A stretch of 64,000 nt of DNA, taken from the NCBI RefSeq assembly GCF_037154085.1, contig NZ_JBANRM010000002.1:124001-188000 (forward strand), in the 5' to 3' direction. Numbering within the stretch: the stretch's first letter is position 1; every line of letters starts with the position of its first letter. The stretch is from Andeanibacterium fulvum (lineage in GTDB: Bacteria; Pseudomonadota; Alphaproteobacteria; Sphingomonadales; Sphingomonadaceae). Positions 1 through 10,755 of this stretch are shown here, piece after piece. A model generated the notes under the pieces. That model saw only the letters and a list, made by a program, of their open reading frames with translations. It was not told the DNA's origin and ran no database searches. Position numbers and translations under genes: made by a program.

Positions 1-975
1 GGCGGCGATGATCCCTTCCGCCGCCAGCGCATCCAGCGCCGCGCGCGTGCCGCGCAGCCGCAGGCTCGGCTTGCGCCCGCCATGGATCAGCTGATGCGTC
101 TGGGCGAAGAATTCCACTTCGCGAATGCCGCCGCGCCCACGCTTCACGTCGAAACCCGGCCCCGGCGCCTGTGGTCCGCCATGGTGAGAGCGGATGCGCG
201 CCGTCAGCCGGCGGATTTCCTCGATCGCCCCGAAATCGAGATTGCGCCGCCACACAAAGGGGCGGATCTGGCGCAGGAATTCCTCGCCCGCCGCAATATC
301 CCCCGCGCAGGCCCGCGCGCGGATGAAGGCCGCCCGCTCCCACGCCAACGCCAGCGATTCGTAATGCGACAGGGCCGCATTGAAGGAGATCGCCAACGGA
401 GAGACTTCGGACGCCGGGCGCAGCCGCAGATCGACACGGAAGACATAGCCGTCCGCCGTCTGCCGCGAAAGCGTTTCCACAAGGGTGCGTGCCACGCGCT
501 GGGCGGCCTCGCCGGGCTCGTCCCGCTCGCGCCGGGGCAGGGTCTGCGGATCGTAGAGCAGGATCGGGTCGATATCCGAACTGTAGTTCAGTTCCCCCGC
601 GCCGTGCTTGCCCAGTGCCAGCGCGGTGAAGCCCGCCGGCTCGGCATCCTCAACCCGTGCCCGGATCGCGGCGGTGATCGCCGCGTCCATCGCCCGGTCC
701 GCGAAAGACGACAGCTCCGCCATCACCCGCGCCAGCGGAAATGCGCCTGCCAGATCGCCGATGCCCAGAGCGACCGCGAGCCCCCATTTCTCGCGCCGCA
801 GGGCCGTGGCGGCATCCGGCGCGCCTTCGCCCACGGCCTTGGCCCAGGCCAGCGCTTCCTCGCCCTTGCCCGCTTCCAGCAGAGGGACAAGCTCAGGCTG
901 CCGGTCGAGCCCCAGCGACAGGAAAGCCGAATGCTTGCGGGCCCTTTCGAGCGCGGATTGCCATGAACGTTCCAT
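1..975 (-). CDS. glnE: Bifunctional glutamine synthetase adenylyltransferase/deadenylase, N-terminal 325 codons (partial)
   Basis: An open frame runs from an ATG at 975 to the left window edge without a stop. The protein begins MERSWQSALERARKHSAF and contains the nucleotidyltransferase signature GKHGAGELNYSSDIDPILL, with the G-[x]-ELN-[x]-SDID metal-binding acidic pair, then DLRLRP, a conserved GlnE stretch. GlnE adenylylates and deadenylylates glutamine synthetase in response to PII, so it acts in cytosolic nitrogen control. GlnE is usually about 900-1000 residues, so two thirds lie outside the window. The gene is divergent from the M28 peptidase, with about 150 bp between starts. The window holds two glutamate dehydrogenases further right, but there is no direct link. 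Confidence 0.93.
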   Translation of the reverse strand, partial: MERSWQSALERARKHSAFLSLGLDRQPELVPLLEAGKGEEALAWAKAVGEGAPDAATALRREKWGLAVALGIGDLAGAFPLARVMAELSSFADRAMDAAITAAIRARVEDAEPAGFTALALGKHGAGELNYSSDIDPILLYDPQTLPRRERDEPGEAAQRVARTLVETLSRQTADGYVFRVDLRLRPASEVSPLAISFNAALSHYESLALAWERAAFIRARACAGDIAAGEEFLRQIRPFVWRRNLDFGAIEEIRRLTARIRSHHGGPQAPGPGFDVKRGRGGIREVEFFAQTHQLIHGGRKPSLRLRGTRAALDALAAEGIIAA

Positions 976-1127
976 CGCCCCTTCCCTGCACCGCCGCGCC
1001 GGAGCGGGCAAGGCAGACCTGCCCGATATGGACGAACGGGTAGGAGGGACGGGCCGCGTGGCATGCTTGTCTCGTCCTTCACGCTCTGCCAAGGCTGCGG
1101 AGTTCACGCTTTCGAACAGGGTCCGCG

Positions 1128-2840
1128 ATGCTACGCTTTCTCCTACCCGCCGGTGCAGCCCTGCTGCTGGCCGGTTGCGCCGCCACCGGAACCGAAGGCT
1201 CGGGAATGGCCAGGGGCATGACCGATGTCGCGGCGATGGACATTCCCGATGTCGAACCCGTGCCCGTCGACACCGCGCTGATGCGGGAGGTGACCAAGGA
1301 ACTTTCGTCCGATGCCTATGAAGGTCGCTTTCCCGGCACGGCAGGCGAAACCAGGACGCTGGACTATCTGGTCAAACAGTTCACTGCCGCCGGGCTGCAG
1401 CCGGGCAACAAGGGCAGCTGGTTCCAGGACGTGCCTCTGGTGGAAATCACCGGGCGCGATTTCGGGCCGCTGAAAGTTTCCGGGCCCGGGCAGGAATTCG
1501 ATCTGGCCCATAATGCCGATTGGGTGGGCGTGTCCTATCGCGAGCAGCAACAGGTCGAGGTGAAGGACAGCGAGTTGGTCTTCGTCGGCTATGGCATTGT
1601 CGCGCCCGAAAAGGGCTGGAACGACTATGCCGGGGTGAACATGCGCGGGAAGACCGCGGTGATCCTGGTCAACGATCCGGACTGGCTGACCGATGGGCTG
1701 GAAGGCCCCTTCGGCGGCGCGGCCATGACCTATTACGGGCGCTGGACCTACAAGTTCGAGGAAGCCGCCCGGCAAGGCGCGGCAGCCGCACTGATCGTGC
1801 ATGACACGTTCCCCGCCTCCTATGGCTGGAATGTGGTGCAGGAAGGCTGGACCGGTCCGCAAGCCTTTGCCGAACGCGCCGATGGCGGGGCAGGGCAGAC
1901 GCTGATGAATGGCTGGCTGCAGAACGATGCCGCCAAGAAGCTGATGGAAGCTGCCGGCAAGGATCTGGGCACGCTGGAAGGCGCGGCGATGCAGAAGGGC
2001 TTCAAGCCCGTGCCGCTGGGCCTTTCCATCTCCACCGCCTTCGGCAACGATATCCGCCGCTACAGCTCGAAGAACGTGATCGGCGTGCTGCCGGGCACGA
2101 CCCGGCCTGACGAATATGTGCTGCATTCGGCGCACTGGGATCACCTCGGCCGCTGCGCCCCCGACGCCAAGGGCGACGATATCTGCAACGGCGCGATCGA
2201 CAATGCGGCCGGCGTCGCCGCCATCGTCGCACTGGCCAAGGCACAGGCGCAGGCGGGGCCTGCAGCGCGCAGCATGGCCTTCGTGGCGCTGACAGCGGAA
2301 GAGCAGGGCCTGCTGGGCAGCGAATATCTGGCGGCCAATCCGGTATTCCCGCTCGATCATATCGTGGGCGGGCTCAATATCGACACCCCGCTGCTGGCGG
2401 GCCCGGCACGCGATGTGAGCGTGATCGGCGGCGGCAAGAGCGAGCTGGACGCCTTCCTCGCCAAGGTGCTGGAGAAGCAGGGCCGCTCCGCCACGCCCGA
2501 CCAGTCGCCGCAGGCCGGCTTCTATTACCGCTCCGACCATTTCAGCTTCGCCAAGCGCGGCGTGCCGATGCTCTATGTTGAAGGGGGCGAGGATTTCGTG
2601 GATGGCGGCCCGGCTGCAGGCGGCGCATGGCAGGAACGCTACACCGCCAATGCCTATCACGCGGCGAATGACGAGTTCGATCCCAAATGGGACTTCTCAT
2701 CGATGAAGCAGGATATGGAACTTTACTACATGCTGGGCCGGATGCTGGCCGAAAGCTCTGCCTGGCCCAACTGGGTGATCGGCGACGAATTCCGCCGCAT
2801 CCGCGATGCCAGCTGCAAGACCAACAAGGCCGGATGCTGA
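1128..2840 (+). CDS. M28 family zinc aminopeptidase, lipoprotein
   Basis: 570 residues. The N-terminus is a lipoprotein signal (hydrophobic stretch then LLAGCAATG, lipobox Cys near residue 16), so the enzyme is probably anchored in the outer membrane or periplasm. A PA-like insert occupies about residues 130-250. The M28 zinc site is complete: H-x-D in HWDHLG, the bridging Asp in NGAIDNAAG, Glu-Glu in LTAEEQGLLG, Asp in NIDT and His in YRSDHFSF. These enzymes release N-terminal residues from peptides, and the specificity here is unknown. The stop codon lies 8 bases before the agmatine deiminase ATG, so the two genes are probably cotranscribed. Confidence 0.92.
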   Translation: MLRFLLPAGAALLLAGCAATGTEGSGMARGMTDVAAMDIPDVEPVPVDTALMREVTKELSSDAYEGRFPGTAGETRTLDYLVKQFTAAGLQPGNKGSWFQDVPLVEITGRDFGPLKVSGPGQEFDLAHNADWVGVSYREQQQVEVKDSELVFVGYGIVAPEKGWNDYAGVNMRGKTAVILVNDPDWLTDGLEGPFGGAAMTYYGRWTYKFEEAARQGAAAALIVHDTFPASYGWNVVQEGWTGPQAFAERADGGAGQTLMNGWLQNDAAKKLMEAAGKDLGTLEGAAMQKGFKPVPLGLSISTAFGNDIRRYSSKNVIGVLPGTTRPDEYVLHSAHWDHLGRCAPDAKGDDICNGAIDNAAGVAAIVALAKAQAQAGPAARSMAFVALTAEEQGLLGSEYLAANPVFPLDHIVGGLNIDTPLLAGPARDVSVIGGGKSELDAFLAKVLEKQGRSATPDQSPQAGFYYRSDHFSFAKRGVPMLYVEGGEDFVDGGPAAGGAWQERYTANAYHAANDEFDPKWDFSSMKQDMELYYMLGRMLAESSAWPNWVIGDEFRRIRDASCKTNKAGC

Positions 2841-2848
2841 GACACGCA

Positions 2849-3844
2849 ATGACCTATCGAATGCCTTCCGAATTCGCCCCGCAGGACTGGCTGTGGATCG
2901 GCTTTCCCCACGATCCCGTGGAATGGCCGGATTCGCTGCCCCGCGCGCAGGAACAGATCGCTGCCTTCGCCAGCGCCGTGGCCGAAAGCGGCCAGCAGGC
3001 TCGGCTGCTGGTGCGCAACGAGGAGAACGAGGCGCGCGCCCGCTCGCTGGTGAGCGCCGCCGTGACGGTGGAACGGCGCATCTATGGCGATGTGTGGCTG
3101 CGCGATACCGGCCCGCTGGTGGTGATGGATGCTGCCGGAAACCGCATTGCCCGGCGCTTCGGCTTCAATGGCTGGGGCGGCAAATATCTGATGGATGGCG
3201 ATCAGGAGATCGGTGCCGAAATCGCGCGCGATGCCTGGCTGGCAGTGGAAAACTGCGACTGGATTCTGGAAGGCGGCGCGATCGACAATGACGGAACCGG
3301 GCTGGTGGTGACGACCGAGCAGGTGCTGCTCAACCCCAATCGCAACCCGCAGCTTTCCCGCGCGGAAATCGAGCAGCGGCTGGCACGCGATCTGGGTTTC
3401 GCACGGGTGCTGTGGCTGGGCGACGGGCTGTTGAACGACCATACGGACGGCCATGTCGACAATCTCGCCCGCTTCGTGGCGCCCGGCGTGCTGGCGCTGC
3501 CCGTGGCAAGCGGAGCAAGCGATCCCAACGCCGAGGTCTATGACGATGCGCGCGCACGGGCGAAGGCCTTTGGACTAGAAGTGCGCGACATTCCCTCACC
3601 TGGACTGGTGGGTGGAGAAGACGCCGAGCCGGCGAGCTACATGAACTTCGCCATCACATCGAAACTGGTGGTCGTGCCGACCTATGGCACCGCCATGGAC
3701 GAAGAAGGCGTTGCGGCAGTGGCGGCCTGTTTCCCGGATCGCGAGACCATCGGCCTGCCGGCGGACGGCGTGCTGGCCGGAGGCGGCAGCTTCCACTGCG
3801 CCAGCCAGCAAATGCCCAGCGCTATCGCCGGTAACGAGGCTTAA
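2849..3844 (+). CDS. aguA: Agmatine deiminase (peptidylarginine-deiminase-like)
   Basis: 331 residues. The start ATG at 2849 gives MTYRMPSEFAPQDWLWIGFP, matching the usual family N-terminus. An earlier in-frame ATG at 2834 would overlap the previous stop. Family motifs are present: YGDVWLRDTGP (substrate-binding acidic pair), WILEGGAIDNDGTG, NDHTDGHVDN with the catalytic His, and GGGSFHC near the C-terminus with the nucleophilic Cys. The enzyme hydrolyses agmatine to N-carbamoylputrescine and ammonia, feeding putrescine synthesis or arginine catabolism in the cytosol. No carbamoylputrescine amidase gene (aguB) is adjacent, which is a little unusual. Confidence 0.93.
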   Translation: MTYRMPSEFAPQDWLWIGFPHDPVEWPDSLPRAQEQIAAFASAVAESGQQARLLVRNEENEARARSLVSAAVTVERRIYGDVWLRDTGPLVVMDAAGNRIARRFGFNGWGGKYLMDGDQEIGAEIARDAWLAVENCDWILEGGAIDNDGTGLVVTTEQVLLNPNRNPQLSRAEIEQRLARDLGFARVLWLGDGLLNDHTDGHVDNLARFVAPGVLALPVASGASDPNAEVYDDARARAKAFGLEVRDIPSPGLVGGEDAEPASYMNFAITSKLVVVPTYGTAMDEEGVAAVAACFPDRETIGLPADGVLAGGGSFHCASQQMPSAIAGNEA

Positions 3845-3879
3845 CGCTTCGTTAGGAGATTCGGGGCGAGAACACATGC

Positions 3880-4008
3880 ATGGCACGCGCTCTCGCCCTC
3901 TCTGATGGTATCGCACTCGATCCGGCCGAGGTTCTCCGCCGTATCCTCGTGTGGGGCTGCGCCTTGGCCCTGATTGCCGCAGGGCCCGCGCTTCCGGCGC
4001 TTTTCTAA
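3880..4008 (+). CDS. Putative 42-residue single-pass membrane peptide
   Basis: A short frame fills the gap between aguA and the convergent PQQ dehydrogenase gene. It starts MARALALSDGIALDPAEVLR and ends in a hydrophobic stretch (VWGCALALIAAGPALPALF) that could span a membrane once. A purine-rich GGGGCGAG lies about 10 bases before the ATG. An overlapping ATG at 3876 in another frame stops after nine codons. I do not recognise a family. The length and position fit a small membrane protein, but a chance frame in GC-rich DNA cannot be excluded. Confidence 0.35.
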   Translation: MARALALSDGIALDPAEVLRRILVWGCALALIAAGPALPALF

Positions 4009-4015
4009 GCCCCGA

Positions 4016-6103
<2,088 letters not shown>

Positions 6104-6199
6104 CAATCCTCCCGATCCCCGGGGCGTTTCGCCCTTATGCGAGTGCACAATAGGCAGAAGCACGCAGGCCGCAAGCGCCGGTTTTCGCAGCGGGAGGCA

Positions 6200-6228
6200 A
6201 AGCCCCGCCGGTCCGCCCGGCGGGGCTT
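6200..6228 (-). terminator. Rho-independent terminator of thrS
   Basis: A perfect 12-bp inverted repeat (6200-6211 with 6217-6228, arms AAGCCCCGCCGG and its complement, 5-base loop) begins 6 bases after the thrS stop. Read on the minus strand it is followed by a short T run (CTTTGCC). It separates thrS from the downstream PQQ dehydrogenase gene. Confidence 0.8.
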
Positions 6229-6234
6229 GCACAA

Positions 6235-8229
6235 TCAGTTACGCAGATCGGGCGCCTTTGCCCCTGCCACCAGCCGCGCAATTGCCTCGTCGAGCGAGAG
6301 GAATTCCTGCTGCTGTTCGCCCAGCGTGCGCATGGCGACAGTGTTTTCCTCCGCCTCGCGCTTGCCCACCACCAGCAGGTGCGGAACCTTGGCCACGGAA
6401 TGCTCGCGCACCTTGTAGTTGATCTTCTCGTTGCGAAGATCGGTCTCGACGCGGATGCCTGCCGCCTTGAGCTTCGCTTCCACATCGCGGGCATAGTCGT
6501 CCGCATCGGAAACGATCGTGGCGACCACGGCCTGCACCGGCGCCAGCCACAGCGGCATGCGACCGGCGAAATGTTCGATCAGGATGCCGATGAAACGTTC
6601 ATAGGAACCGAAGATCGCCCGGTGCAGCATCACCGGGCGGTGGCGTTCGCCATCCTCGGCAATGTAGCTGGCATCCAGACGTTCGGGCAGCACGCGGTCC
6701 GACTGGATCGTGCCGACCTGCCAGGTGCGGCCGATGGCGTCCGTCAGGTGCCATTCCAGCTTGGGCGCATAGAAGGCGCCTTCGCCCGGCAGTTCCTCCC
6801 AGCCAAATTCCTCGGTATTGAGGCCAGCGGCAGCCACTGCGTCGCGCAGTTCGTTTTCCGCCTGATCCCACATCTCGTCGCTGCCGAAACGCTGTTCCGG
6901 ACGCAGGGCGAGCTTGATCGAATAGGTGAAGCCGAAGTGCTTGTAGACCCGGTCAGCCAGCTGGCAGAATTTCTGCACTTCGTGGACGATCTGGTCTTCC
7001 CGGCAGAAGATATGCGCATCGTCCTGCGTGAACTGGCGCACGCGCATCAACCCGTGCAGCGCGCCATGCGGTTCGTTGCGGTGGCAGCAGCCGTTCTCGT
7101 AAATGCGCAGCGGCAGGTCGCGATAGGACTTGATGCCCTGCTTGAAGATCAGGACATGGGCCGGGCAGTTCATCGGCTTCAGCGCCATCCAGTCCGCATC
7201 GCCCGAGATGATCGGCCCTTCGTCATCGACGTTCGGAACCTCGTCGGGGATGACGAACATGTTCTCGCGATATTTGCCCCAGTGGCCGGACTGTTCCCAC
7301 TGGCGGGCGTCCATCACCTGCGGCGTCTTGACCTCGCGATAGCCGGAATCGTCGATCGCGCGGCGCATATAGGCTTCCAGCTCGCGCCAGATGAGATAGC
7401 CCTTGGGGTGCCAGAACACCGAGCCATGCGCTTCCTGCTGAAGGTGGAACAGGTCCATTTCCTGGCCCAGCTTGCGATGGTCGCGCTTGGCGGCTTCTTC
7501 CAGCCGCGTCAGATGCGCGTCGAGCTGCTTCTTGTTCAGCCAGCCGGTGCCGTAGATGCGGCTGAGCATCGCGTTCTTCTGATCGCCGCGCCAATAGGCG
7601 CCCGACACGCGGGTCAGCTTGAAGGCGGCGGGGTCCAGCTTGCCGGTGGAGGCAAGGTGTGGGCCGCGACACATGTCCAGCCAGTCATCGCCCGACCAGT
7701 AGACCGAGAGTTCCTCGTTCTCGGGCAGTTCGGCGGCCCATTCGGCCTTGAAGCTTTCGCCCTGCTGCTTCCAGCGGCTGATCAACTGCTCGCGGCTCCA
7801 GACCTCGCGGCGCAGCGGCTTGTCCGCAGCGATGATCTTGCGCATTTCCGCCTCGATCGCGGGCAGGTCCTCATCCGTGAAGGGCCGGTCCTTCGGGGCG
7901 AAATCGTAATAGAAGCCATCGTCGGTAGACGGGCCGAAAGTAATCTGCGTGCCGGGAAACAGGCTCTGCACGGCTTCGGCCAGAACATGCGCGAAATCGT
8001 GGCGGGCCAGCTCCAATGCCTCCGCCTCGTCGCGCGAGGTGACCAGTGCGAGTTGTGCATCGCCGGTGAAGGGCCGGGTGATATCGACCAGCTCGCCATC
8101 CACGCGCGCGGCAAGGGCTGCCTTGGCAAGGCCCGGCCCGATCGCGGCGGCGACATCTGCCGGAGTGGAACCCACCGGCATTTCGCGAACCGAACCGTCA
8201 GGCAGGCTGATCTTCAACATCTCGCTCAT
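6235..8229 (-). CDS. thrS: Threonyl-tRNA synthetase
   Basis: 664 residues, full length. It starts MSEMLKISLPDGSVREMPVG, the TGS domain; an internal Met4 is an alternative start. The editing (SAD) domain follows, including HDFAHVLAEAVQ and the zinc-type Cys in MCRGPHL. The class II catalytic core has FWHPKGYLIW (motif 1 region), NCPAHVLIFKQ with its zinc Cys, YRNEPHGALHGLMRVRQFTQDDAHIF (motif 2) and HRAIFGSYERFIGILIEH (motif 3). The C-terminal anticodon-binding domain ends in VAGAKAPDLRN. The cytosolic enzyme charges tRNA-Thr. Upstream there is a 135-nt untranslated stretch and a threonine-rich leader ORF that probably regulates it. The ribosome site before the ATG is weak (GAAAGACGGGTTCG). 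Confidence 0.97.
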   Translation of the reverse strand: MSEMLKISLPDGSVREMPVGSTPADVAAAIGPGLAKAALAARVDGELVDITRPFTGDAQLALVTSRDEAEALELARHDFAHVLAEAVQSLFPGTQITFGPSTDDGFYYDFAPKDRPFTDEDLPAIEAEMRKIIAADKPLRREVWSREQLISRWKQQGESFKAEWAAELPENEELSVYWSGDDWLDMCRGPHLASTGKLDPAAFKLTRVSGAYWRGDQKNAMLSRIYGTGWLNKKQLDAHLTRLEEAAKRDHRKLGQEMDLFHLQQEAHGSVFWHPKGYLIWRELEAYMRRAIDDSGYREVKTPQVMDARQWEQSGHWGKYRENMFVIPDEVPNVDDEGPIISGDADWMALKPMNCPAHVLIFKQGIKSYRDLPLRIYENGCCHRNEPHGALHGLMRVRQFTQDDAHIFCREDQIVHEVQKFCQLADRVYKHFGFTYSIKLALRPEQRFGSDEMWDQAENELRDAVAAAGLNTEEFGWEELPGEGAFYAPKLEWHLTDAIGRTWQVGTIQSDRVLPERLDASYIAEDGERHRPVMLHRAIFGSYERFIGILIEHFAGRMPLWLAPVQAVVATIVSDADDYARDVEAKLKAAGIRVETDLRNEKINYKVREHSVAKVPHLLVVGKREAEENTVAMRTLGEQQQEFLSLDEAIARLVAGAKAPDLRN

Positions 8230-8333
8230 CGAACCCGTCTTTCATTCCCGTGGCGGCGCCATGGCAGAATTGGCCGTGCGCGCAAAGGCCTGGCGTCGTT
8301 CAGTTCGGCAAGGTTCGGGAGGGAGACGCCGCA

Positions 8334-8398
8334 CCGCCCGAACCCGGGCGGCGGTAAGCTTCGCTAAGCGACCGCACACCCCCGGGCGACCCGGGTGG
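8334..8398 (-). promoter_or_regulatory. Candidate thrS attenuator hairpins
   Basis: On the minus strand three adjacent stems follow or overlap the end of the threonine leader ORF. The first lies at about 8377-8398 and overlaps the codons just after the Thr run (CACCCGGG facing CCCGGGGGTG). The second lies at 8351-8375 (GCGGT and ACCGC closing an inner GCTT/AAGC) and spans the leader stop codon. The third lies at 8334-8351 (CCGCCCG-GGTT-CGGGCGG, 7 bp perfect). The self-complementary CCCGGG blocks in the first and third stems allow alternative pairing. There is no U-run after the third stem, so the readout could be Rho-dependent or translational. The folding model is inference. Confidence 0.55.
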
Positions 8399-8435
8399 TA
8401 GTAGTAGTCAGCGGCGTGAGGCAGTTTTGCGTCAT
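8364..8435 (-). CDS. Threonine-rich leader peptide of thrS (attenuation)
   Basis: A 23-codon frame on the minus strand has a strong AAGGAG directly before its ATG at 8435. It begins MTQNCLTPLTTTTT, so seven of the first 14 residues are Thr, including five consecutive Thr codons (ACT ACT ACT ACC ACC). It ends at a TAG inside a hairpin. The next gene downstream on this strand is thrS, 134 nt away. Runs of the cognate codon in a short translated leader are the hallmark of ribosome-mediated attenuation of amino-acid and aminoacyl-tRNA genes. The peptide is probably a sensor of charged tRNA-Thr rather than a working protein. The sequence is seen directly; the regulation is inferred. Confidence 0.8.
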   Translation of the reverse strand: MTQNCLTPLTTTTTRVARGCAVA

Positions 8436-8607
8436 CTCCTTGGATATAGGGAAGGTTGACGGCAAAGTCACCAAGGCAGCCGACAGGTACAGAACATTCT
8501 GCCAGGCCAGAATTTCTCAACCTTTTCCGCTTATCCCCGCACAATGTTCTTAACCTTACGGCACGGCCAGTTCTTGGCCGGATCGTGCGGGGCAAGGGGA
8601 GAACCTG
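8436..8607. promoter_or_regulatory. Divergent promoter region between the thrS leader and the GGDEF-EAL gene, with nested stems
   Basis: This non-coding stretch must carry promoters for both directions. On the plus strand, an outer 8-bp inverted repeat (CCCCGCAC at 8535-8542, GTGCGGGG at 8585-8592) encloses an inner 6-bp stem (CGGCCA at 8564-8569, TGGCCG at 8575-8580), just before the AGGGGAGA ribosome site of the c-di-GMP gene. I could not settle on clear -35/-10 boxes. Confidence 0.4.
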
Positions 8608-10701
8608 ATGAGGCATTTGTGGCGGATGGGCGCCGTGCGCGCATTCCGCTGGGTCTTCGGATCGCTGGAAAGGCGACTTTCCGGTGCGCTGCTTCTGATC
8701 GTGGTCGCCGCCGCGGCCTTGCAGATCGTATCCGACGAACGCGCGATTACCCTGCACGAAGAGAGCGAGGCGATGCGCATCGCTTCCGAAAACGCCGAGC
8801 ACGCGGGCGAATTGATTCGCTCGGTCGCCGATTTTCACATGCAGTCCCACTTCGCCCTGATGCCGAACCAGCCGGAAAATGCCGAAGCGGACCTGACCGA
8901 TACGGCCGTGCGCATCGATCAGCAGATCACTGCGCTGCGCCTGAACGGCGTGGAGATCTTCAGACTGCCGGACCACAGTTCCGCCTTTGACGATATGGGC
9001 AGGCTGGTGGCCGATATCCGCCGCGAGGCCGATCTCGACGGGCGGGATCTGGCGCTGCTGGTTTCCATCGAAGCGCGCACCGCACAGATGCAGAACCTTG
9101 CCCGCGCTATCGATAATAAGCTCGATGCGGAACGCGACCGGGCCTATGCCCGGATCAGTGCTTCCACCCATAGCTGGCACACGCAGGTCAGCGTGATCGG
9201 CATCCTGATGATGGTGCTCGCGCTGGTGATCCTGGCCGACCTGATCGCCAATATCCTGCCCGCCCTGCGGCGTATCAACCTGATCATCCGCCGCCTGGCC
9301 AGTGGCGATCTCGATGTCGAAATCGGTCACTTCAAGCTTGAGGAACTGGCAGCGCTGGCCGGTCCGCTGGAGACCTTCCGCCGCAATGCACTGGCGGTGC
9401 AGAACCTCGCCTATACCGATTCCGCCACCGGCCTGCCCAATCGCCGTTCCTTCATGGAGCTGACCTGCGCGAGACTGGATGCCGGGCCCCGCAAGGGCGA
9501 GGCCGGTCTGGCGGTGATGGTGGCCGACGTCGACAACTTCAAACACGTCAATGACGATTACGGCCATGCCTGCGGAGACCTGCTGGTGCGGCTGGCGGGC
9601 GAGCGCATGCAGGAAGTTCTGGGCCAGACAGCGATCGTCGGCCGGTCCGGCGGCGACGAATTCGTCATTTGCGCGCCATTTTACGATACGGCTTCCGCCT
9701 TCTCCATCGGCTCGCAGCTGGTCACCGCGATGCGCGAACCCTTCGACCTTGGCGGCTTCACGGTGACCGTTTCCATCTCGCTCGGCCTGGCGGAGGCGGC
9801 AGGGGAGAGCGGTGAGGCGGCAGTACACAGCTTGCTTAACCGGGCGGACCTTGCGCTCTACGCCTCCAAGAATAACGGCCGCAACCGTGCCTCCTGCTAC
9901 ACGAGGGCGCTGGAGAACGAGCGCGAGGCCGATCGCGGGCTGGAGCGCGAACTCGCCTCGGCCTTCGAACGCAGCCAGCTGCGGATGGTCTACCAGCCGA
10001 TCCATTCCAATGTGGAGCGCGAGGACGAGGTAGAGGCGCTGGTCCGCTGGACGCATCCCCAGCTGGGCGAAATCTCCCCCTCGCGCTTCATTCCCGCAGC
10101 AGAGCGATCCAACCAGATCGTGCGCCTGGGCAGCTGGATCATCGAACGCTCGCTGGCCGACCTTGCAGGGTGGCAGGGCCTTTCCATGAGCCTCAACATC
10201 TCTTCGCTGCAGTTGCAGCAGGACGGGTTCGTCGGCTTCCTGATGCGCTGCTGCCGCAAGCACAACATCACGCCTCGCCGGGTGATTCTGGAAGTGACCG
10301 AATCGCTTTCCATCGAACGCAACACCCGCGCGCTGATGACACTGAACCTGCTGCGCAACGCAGGCTTTCGCATCGCGCTCGACGATTTCGGCACCGGTTA
10401 TTCCTCGCTCTGCCTGATGAAGACCTTCAAGTTCGACCGGCTGAAGCTGGACCGCAGCCTGATCGCCGATCTGGGCAAGGACCCCACTTCGCAGGCCGTG
10501 TTCGACGCGGCAGTGACCATGGCGCTCAAGATCGGCGCCGAAGTGGTGGCCGAAGGGATCAGCGACGAGGAACTGGTGGAACCGGTCCGCCGTGCCGGCT
10601 GCACCCATATGCAAGGCTTCCATTACAGCCGCCCGATCGAGGCGCATGAAGTGCCCCCCTATTTCGCCCGCATGCATGAGGAACGCCGCCGGGTGGCGTG
10701 A
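8608..10701 (+). CDS. Membrane GGDEF-EAL protein (c-di-GMP synthase/phosphodiesterase)
   Basis: 697 residues with AGGGGAGA before the ATG. A membrane segment at about 24-41 and another at about 194-216 enclose a periplasmic helical region. A HAMP-like linker follows (LRRINLIIRRLASGDLDVEI). The GGDEF domain has an intact SGGDEF active site near residue 347, and the EAL domain has EALVRW near 475 and DDFGTGYSSL near 591. With both signature sites intact, the protein could make or degrade cyclic di-GMP, and the net activity cannot be told from sequence. It would couple a periplasmic signal to motility or biofilm decisions. A double-PilZ protein lies 18 kb to the right. Confidence 0.93.
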   Translation: MRHLWRMGAVRAFRWVFGSLERRLSGALLLIVVAAAALQIVSDERAITLHEESEAMRIASENAEHAGELIRSVADFHMQSHFALMPNQPENAEADLTDTAVRIDQQITALRLNGVEIFRLPDHSSAFDDMGRLVADIRREADLDGRDLALLVSIEARTAQMQNLARAIDNKLDAERDRAYARISASTHSWHTQVSVIGILMMVLALVILADLIANILPALRRINLIIRRLASGDLDVEIGHFKLEELAALAGPLETFRRNALAVQNLAYTDSATGLPNRRSFMELTCARLDAGPRKGEAGLAVMVADVDNFKHVNDDYGHACGDLLVRLAGERMQEVLGQTAIVGRSGGDEFVICAPFYDTASAFSIGSQLVTAMREPFDLGGFTVTVSISLGLAEAAGESGEAAVHSLLNRADLALYASKNNGRNRASCYTRALENEREADRGLERELASAFERSQLRMVYQPIHSNVEREDEVEALVRWTHPQLGEISPSRFIPAAERSNQIVRLGSWIIERSLADLAGWQGLSMSLNISSLQLQQDGFVGFLMRCCRKHNITPRRVILEVTESLSIERNTRALMTLNLLRNAGFRIALDDFGTGYSSLCLMKTFKFDRLKLDRSLIADLGKDPTSQAVFDAAVTMALKIGAEVVAEGISDEELVEPVRRAGCTHMQGFHYSRPIEAHEVPPYFARMHEERRRVA

Positions 10702-10755
10702 TCGACCCGCTCGGCCCCTTGCCGTTTGCGAGCGGCCGGACCACATTGCACCGCG

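Noticed and set aside
6379..8367. A 662-codon plus-strand open frame
   Set aside because: Exactly antisense to thrS and without domains.
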